From Chlamydiota bacterium (lineage in GTDB: Bacteria; Chlamydiota; Chlamydiia; Chlamydiales; SM23-39): a stretch of DNA of 6,955 bases. Below are positions 5,099 through 6,955 of the stretch, piece by piece. The notes under the pieces are model-generated. The model did not search any database. It worked only from the letters and a program-made list of their open reading frames with translations, and had not been told where the DNA came from. Numbering within the stretch: the first letter of the stretch is position 1; each line of letters starts with the position of its first letter. The stretch lies in assembly GCA_027449725.1 (NCBI GenBank), contig DAIDLB010000089.1, forward strand, positions 1 through 6,955, read 5' to 3'. A program made the position numbers and the translations under genes.

Positions 5099-6412
5099 AT
5101 GCTGATTATGAAATTCGGCGGCAGTTCTCTGCAAACGCCCGAAAGAATTCGGGATACAGCCGCCACTTTGCAAAAACAGAGGCATTTACGCCCTGTGTTG
5201 GTGCTTTCCGCTATGGGAAGGACGACGGAAGATCTCATCGACGCGGGGCAAAACGCTTTGCATCAACAGGTGATGTTCCCGAGGATCGAAGAGTTCCACC
5301 GCGCTCTTTTGTCTGCTCTTGATCTTCCTCCCAAATTGCTCGATACGCACTTTGACGAGCTGCGATCCCTTTTGCGCGGCATCGCGCTCATCGGAGAGCT
5401 AACGCCGAAAACCCGCGACGCGCTCCTCTCTTTCGGCGAAAGGCTCTCCATCCGGCTGTTTTCCGCCTATTTAAACCGGATGGGGATTTCTTCTACCCCA
5501 TTCGACGGATGGGATGCGGGCGTGTTGACGACCTCCGAGCACGGAAAAGCGGAGGTGCTCCCCGAGTCGTATGAACGGGTCCGTCGGACTCTACAGGAAG
5601 TCTCGACGATTCCGGTCGTGGCGGGTTTTATCGGGAAAGACAGCCAGGGGCACATCACGACGCTGGGGAGAGGGGGAAGCGATTTGACCGCATCGGTCCT
5701 CGGCAGGGCGCTTGGCGCTCATGAAATCCAGCTCTGGAAAGACGTCGACGGGATTCTCTCTGCCGATCCCCGCCTCGTCCCCGATGCCGCGCCTCTAAAG
5801 CTGCTCTCGTTCGACGAAGCTGCCGAGCTGGCCTATTTCGGCGCGAAAGTGCTTCACCCCACTTCGATCCTGCCTGCGATGTGTGCCAAGATCCCCGTCC
5901 GCGTAAAAAACCACCGCGATCCGGATCATCCGGGGACGGTGATCCTCCACTCGGAGGAAGAGGGTGGGGGCGTTGTTGCCATCGCCCACAAATCGGGCCA
6001 GGCCCTCGTCCATATCGCATCGACCCGGATGCTCGGCCAAGCGGGATTTTTGGCCCGTGTGTTTCAAGTATTTGCCGATTTGCACCTCTCTGTCGATGCA
6101 ATTGCGACGAGCGAAGTGAGCCTTTCTTTGACTCTTTCCGAGACGGCCCTGGATCCGCTCATCGAGCGGATCGAACCGTTTGCCAAAATCCGCGTAAGTG
6201 CAGGAAAATCGATCCTTACGCTCATCGGAAAAGCCGGGCGCTCCTCGGAACTTTTGGAGACAATGCTTTCCGCCTTGAACCGGGAGCGGATCGACGTGCA
6301 GATGATTTCGCATGGGGCATCCAAAATCAACACCAGCGTGATCGTCGATGACGCTCAATTAAAACAGGCAGTCGCTGCCTTGCATGCAGCCTTTTTTGGA
6401 GGACATTCATGA
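5099..6412 (+). CDS. lysC: Aspartokinase, lysine-sensitive AKIII type
   Basis: Aspartokinase phosphorylates L-aspartate to 4-phosphoaspartate, the first step of the pathway to diaminopimelate and lysine (and threonine/methionine where those branches exist). The protein has 437 residues, close to E. coli LysC. Kinase-domain motifs are KFGGSS (5-10), SFGERLS (111-117), GRGGSD (190-195) and KDVDGI followed by ADPR (214-225). Two ACT regions follow (about 300-350 and 370-430). In the first, ML-x(3)-GFLA-x-VF, SVD and TSEVS match the lysine-binding segments of E. coli AKIII, where I recall Met318, Phe324, Leu325, Asp340, Ser345 and Glu346; AKIII Ser321 is Gln here. Lysine inhibition is therefore likely but inferred. 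The ATG at 5099 is chosen over TTG 5093 and ATG 5108 because it puts KFGG at the usual place; no ribosome binding site is evident for any of them. It overlaps dapB by 4 bases. Confidence 0.96.
   Translation: MLIMKFGGSSLQTPERIRDTAATLQKQRHLRPVLVLSAMGRTTEDLIDAGQNALHQQVMFPRIEEFHRALLSALDLPPKLLDTHFDELRSLLRGIALIGELTPKTRDALLSFGERLSIRLFSAYLNRMGISSTPFDGWDAGVLTTSEHGKAEVLPESYERVRRTLQEVSTIPVVAGFIGKDSQGHITTLGRGGSDLTASVLGRALGAHEIQLWKDVDGILSADPRLVPDAAPLKLLSFDEAAELAYFGAKVLHPTSILPAMCAKIPVRVKNHRDPDHPGTVILHSEEEGGGVVAIAHKSGQALVHIASTRMLGQAGFLARVFQVFADLHLSVDAIATSEVSLSLTLSETALDPLIERIEPFAKIRVSAGKSILTLIGKAGRSSELLETMLSALNRERIDVQMISHGASKINTSVIVDDAQLKQAVAALHAAFFGGHS
6398..6402 (+). promoter_or_regulatory. Ribosome binding site of dapB inside lysC
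   Basis: GGAGG lies 6 bases before the dapB ATG (6409) and encodes the Gly-Gly near the LysC C-terminus. With the ATGA overlap (6409-6412) it indicates translational coupling of the two genes. Confidence 0.8.
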
Positions 6413-6955
6413 ACATTGCCTTATTGGGGTACGGAAAAATGGGCCGGCTGATCGAACAGGCGGCTTTGGAGCGGGGGCACAGGATCGTCTGCCGCATTTC
6501 GTCTCAAAGCGCCGATTGGGATGCAGTCCGGGAGGCCGATGTCTGCATCGACTTTTCCGAAGCAAGCGCTGTGATCGGCCATTTAAACCAAGCGGCGGAA
6601 AGAGGCAAAAATGTCGTCATCGGGACGACGGGATGGCTCGATCGTTTGGACGTTGCAAAAGCGATTGCAGAAAAGCACAGGATCGGCGTCTTGTTCGCGC
6701 CGAATTTTTCTTTGGGCGTCCATCTCTTCTTGAAAATCGTTGAAAGGGCCGCCGAGCTGATCGACCGTTTTGACGAGTACGGAGTCGCCGGCCACGAGCT
6801 TCACCACAGCCAAAAAAAAGACGCTCCTTCCGGAACCGCCCTGGAGATCTGCCGCCGGGTTGAGCAGAAAATCCGGAGGGTGGACAAAATGGAGATGGCG
6901 GCCCTTCGCGTAGGATCGGTTCCCGGAACCCATACGGTTGTGTTCGACTCTCCCT
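6409..6955 (+). CDS. dapB: 4-hydroxy-tetrahydrodipicolinate reductase (3' end beyond the window)
   Basis: DapB reduces the dehydrated form of 4-hydroxy-tetrahydrodipicolinate to tetrahydrodipicolinate with NAD(P)H, on the way to meso-diaminopimelate and lysine. Of a usual 230-270 residues, 182 are visible. The N-terminal Rossmann motif is GYGKMGR (7-13); then come IDFS (47-50), GTTGW (72-76) and APNFSLGV (97-104). The substrate-binding and catalytic segment is ELHHSQKKDAPSGTA (130-144), in which His132-His133 and Lys136 correspond to the catalytic HH and Lys of the E. coli enzyme. PGTHTV-x-FDS near the end is also typical. The motifs come about 27 residues earlier than in E. coli, so the N-terminal part is short, as in other compact DapB proteins. 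It is co-transcribed and coupled with lysC. No asd or dapA lies between them; the C-terminal region is off the window. Confidence 0.96.
   Translation, partial: MNIALLGYGKMGRLIEQAALERGHRIVCRISSQSADWDAVREADVCIDFSEASAVIGHLNQAAERGKNVVIGTTGWLDRLDVAKAIAEKHRIGVLFAPNFSLGVHLFLKIVERAAELIDRFDEYGVAGHELHHSQKKDAPSGTALEICRRVEQKIRRVDKMEMAALRVGSVPGTHTVVFDSP

Noticed and set aside
5795..6358. Leftward 187-codon frame antisense to lysC (also one at 5655-6101)
   Set aside because: The opposite strand encodes the conserved aspartokinase; the products are rich in Arg/Gly/Pro or otherwise unlike proteins, as expected for shadows.
1..6955. CRISPR array, rRNA gene or transposase
   Set aside because: No regularly spaced direct repeats, no rRNA-like segments and no transposase motifs were seen on either strand; the only mobile element supported by coding motifs is the intein.

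Overview
The window reads like the chromosome of a bacterium of the Chlamydiae, most likely one of the environmental, amoeba-associated lineages. The pointers are the DnaB N-terminal domain (which looks chlamydial to me from memory), a short-form DapB next to an aspartokinase, and several small genes I cannot place outside that phylum. This is recognition without a database search, so the phylum is probable and the genus is open. Base composition is mixed: hand counts give about 63% GC in part of dnaB and about 38% GC in part of the intein inside it, and intergenic stretches are clearly AT-rich.

Left part (1-2363, all leftward). Positions 1-2090 are dnaB, the replicative helicase, starting at 2090 and running off the left edge. 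After 403 helicase residues the reading frame continues without a stop into an intein that begins with Cys at 881, right after the helicase motif DLRESG. The intein carries splicing blocks A and B and a two-motif LAGLIDADG homing endonuclease domain; its C-terminal end and the C-extein lie outside the window. Upstream of dnaB is a 109-bp palindromic element with 37-bp arms (2155-2263), then a serine tRNA gene with anticodon GCU (2273-2362) that has its own recognisable promoter.

Middle part (2394-4772). A leftward gene (2394-3230) encodes a membrane-anchored protein of unknown function with a possible winged-helix segment. After an AT-rich, probably divergent promoter region comes a rightward 324-residue protein of unknown function (3412-4386). 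It meets head-on a leftward 129-residue protein (4383-4772), their stop codons overlapping. The two share a 55-residue block at 42% identity without gaps, centred on KYKHF-x-x-HKR, so they are convergent paralogues of a family I do not recognise. The small one has a good sigma-70-type promoter.

Right part (4773-6955, rightward). A 326-base leader region contains a possible 47-codon small ORF ending in two KRK clusters that overlap a hairpin followed by T-runs. This could be a small gene with a terminator or a lysine-responsive attenuator. Then follow lysC (aspartokinase, AKIII type with two ACT regions) and dapB (4-hydroxy-tetrahydrodipicolinate reductase, cut by the right edge). They overlap by ATGA, so they form a translationally coupled operon for the aspartate-to-diaminopimelate/lysine pathway. 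The intervening enzymes (asd, dapA) are not encoded between them.
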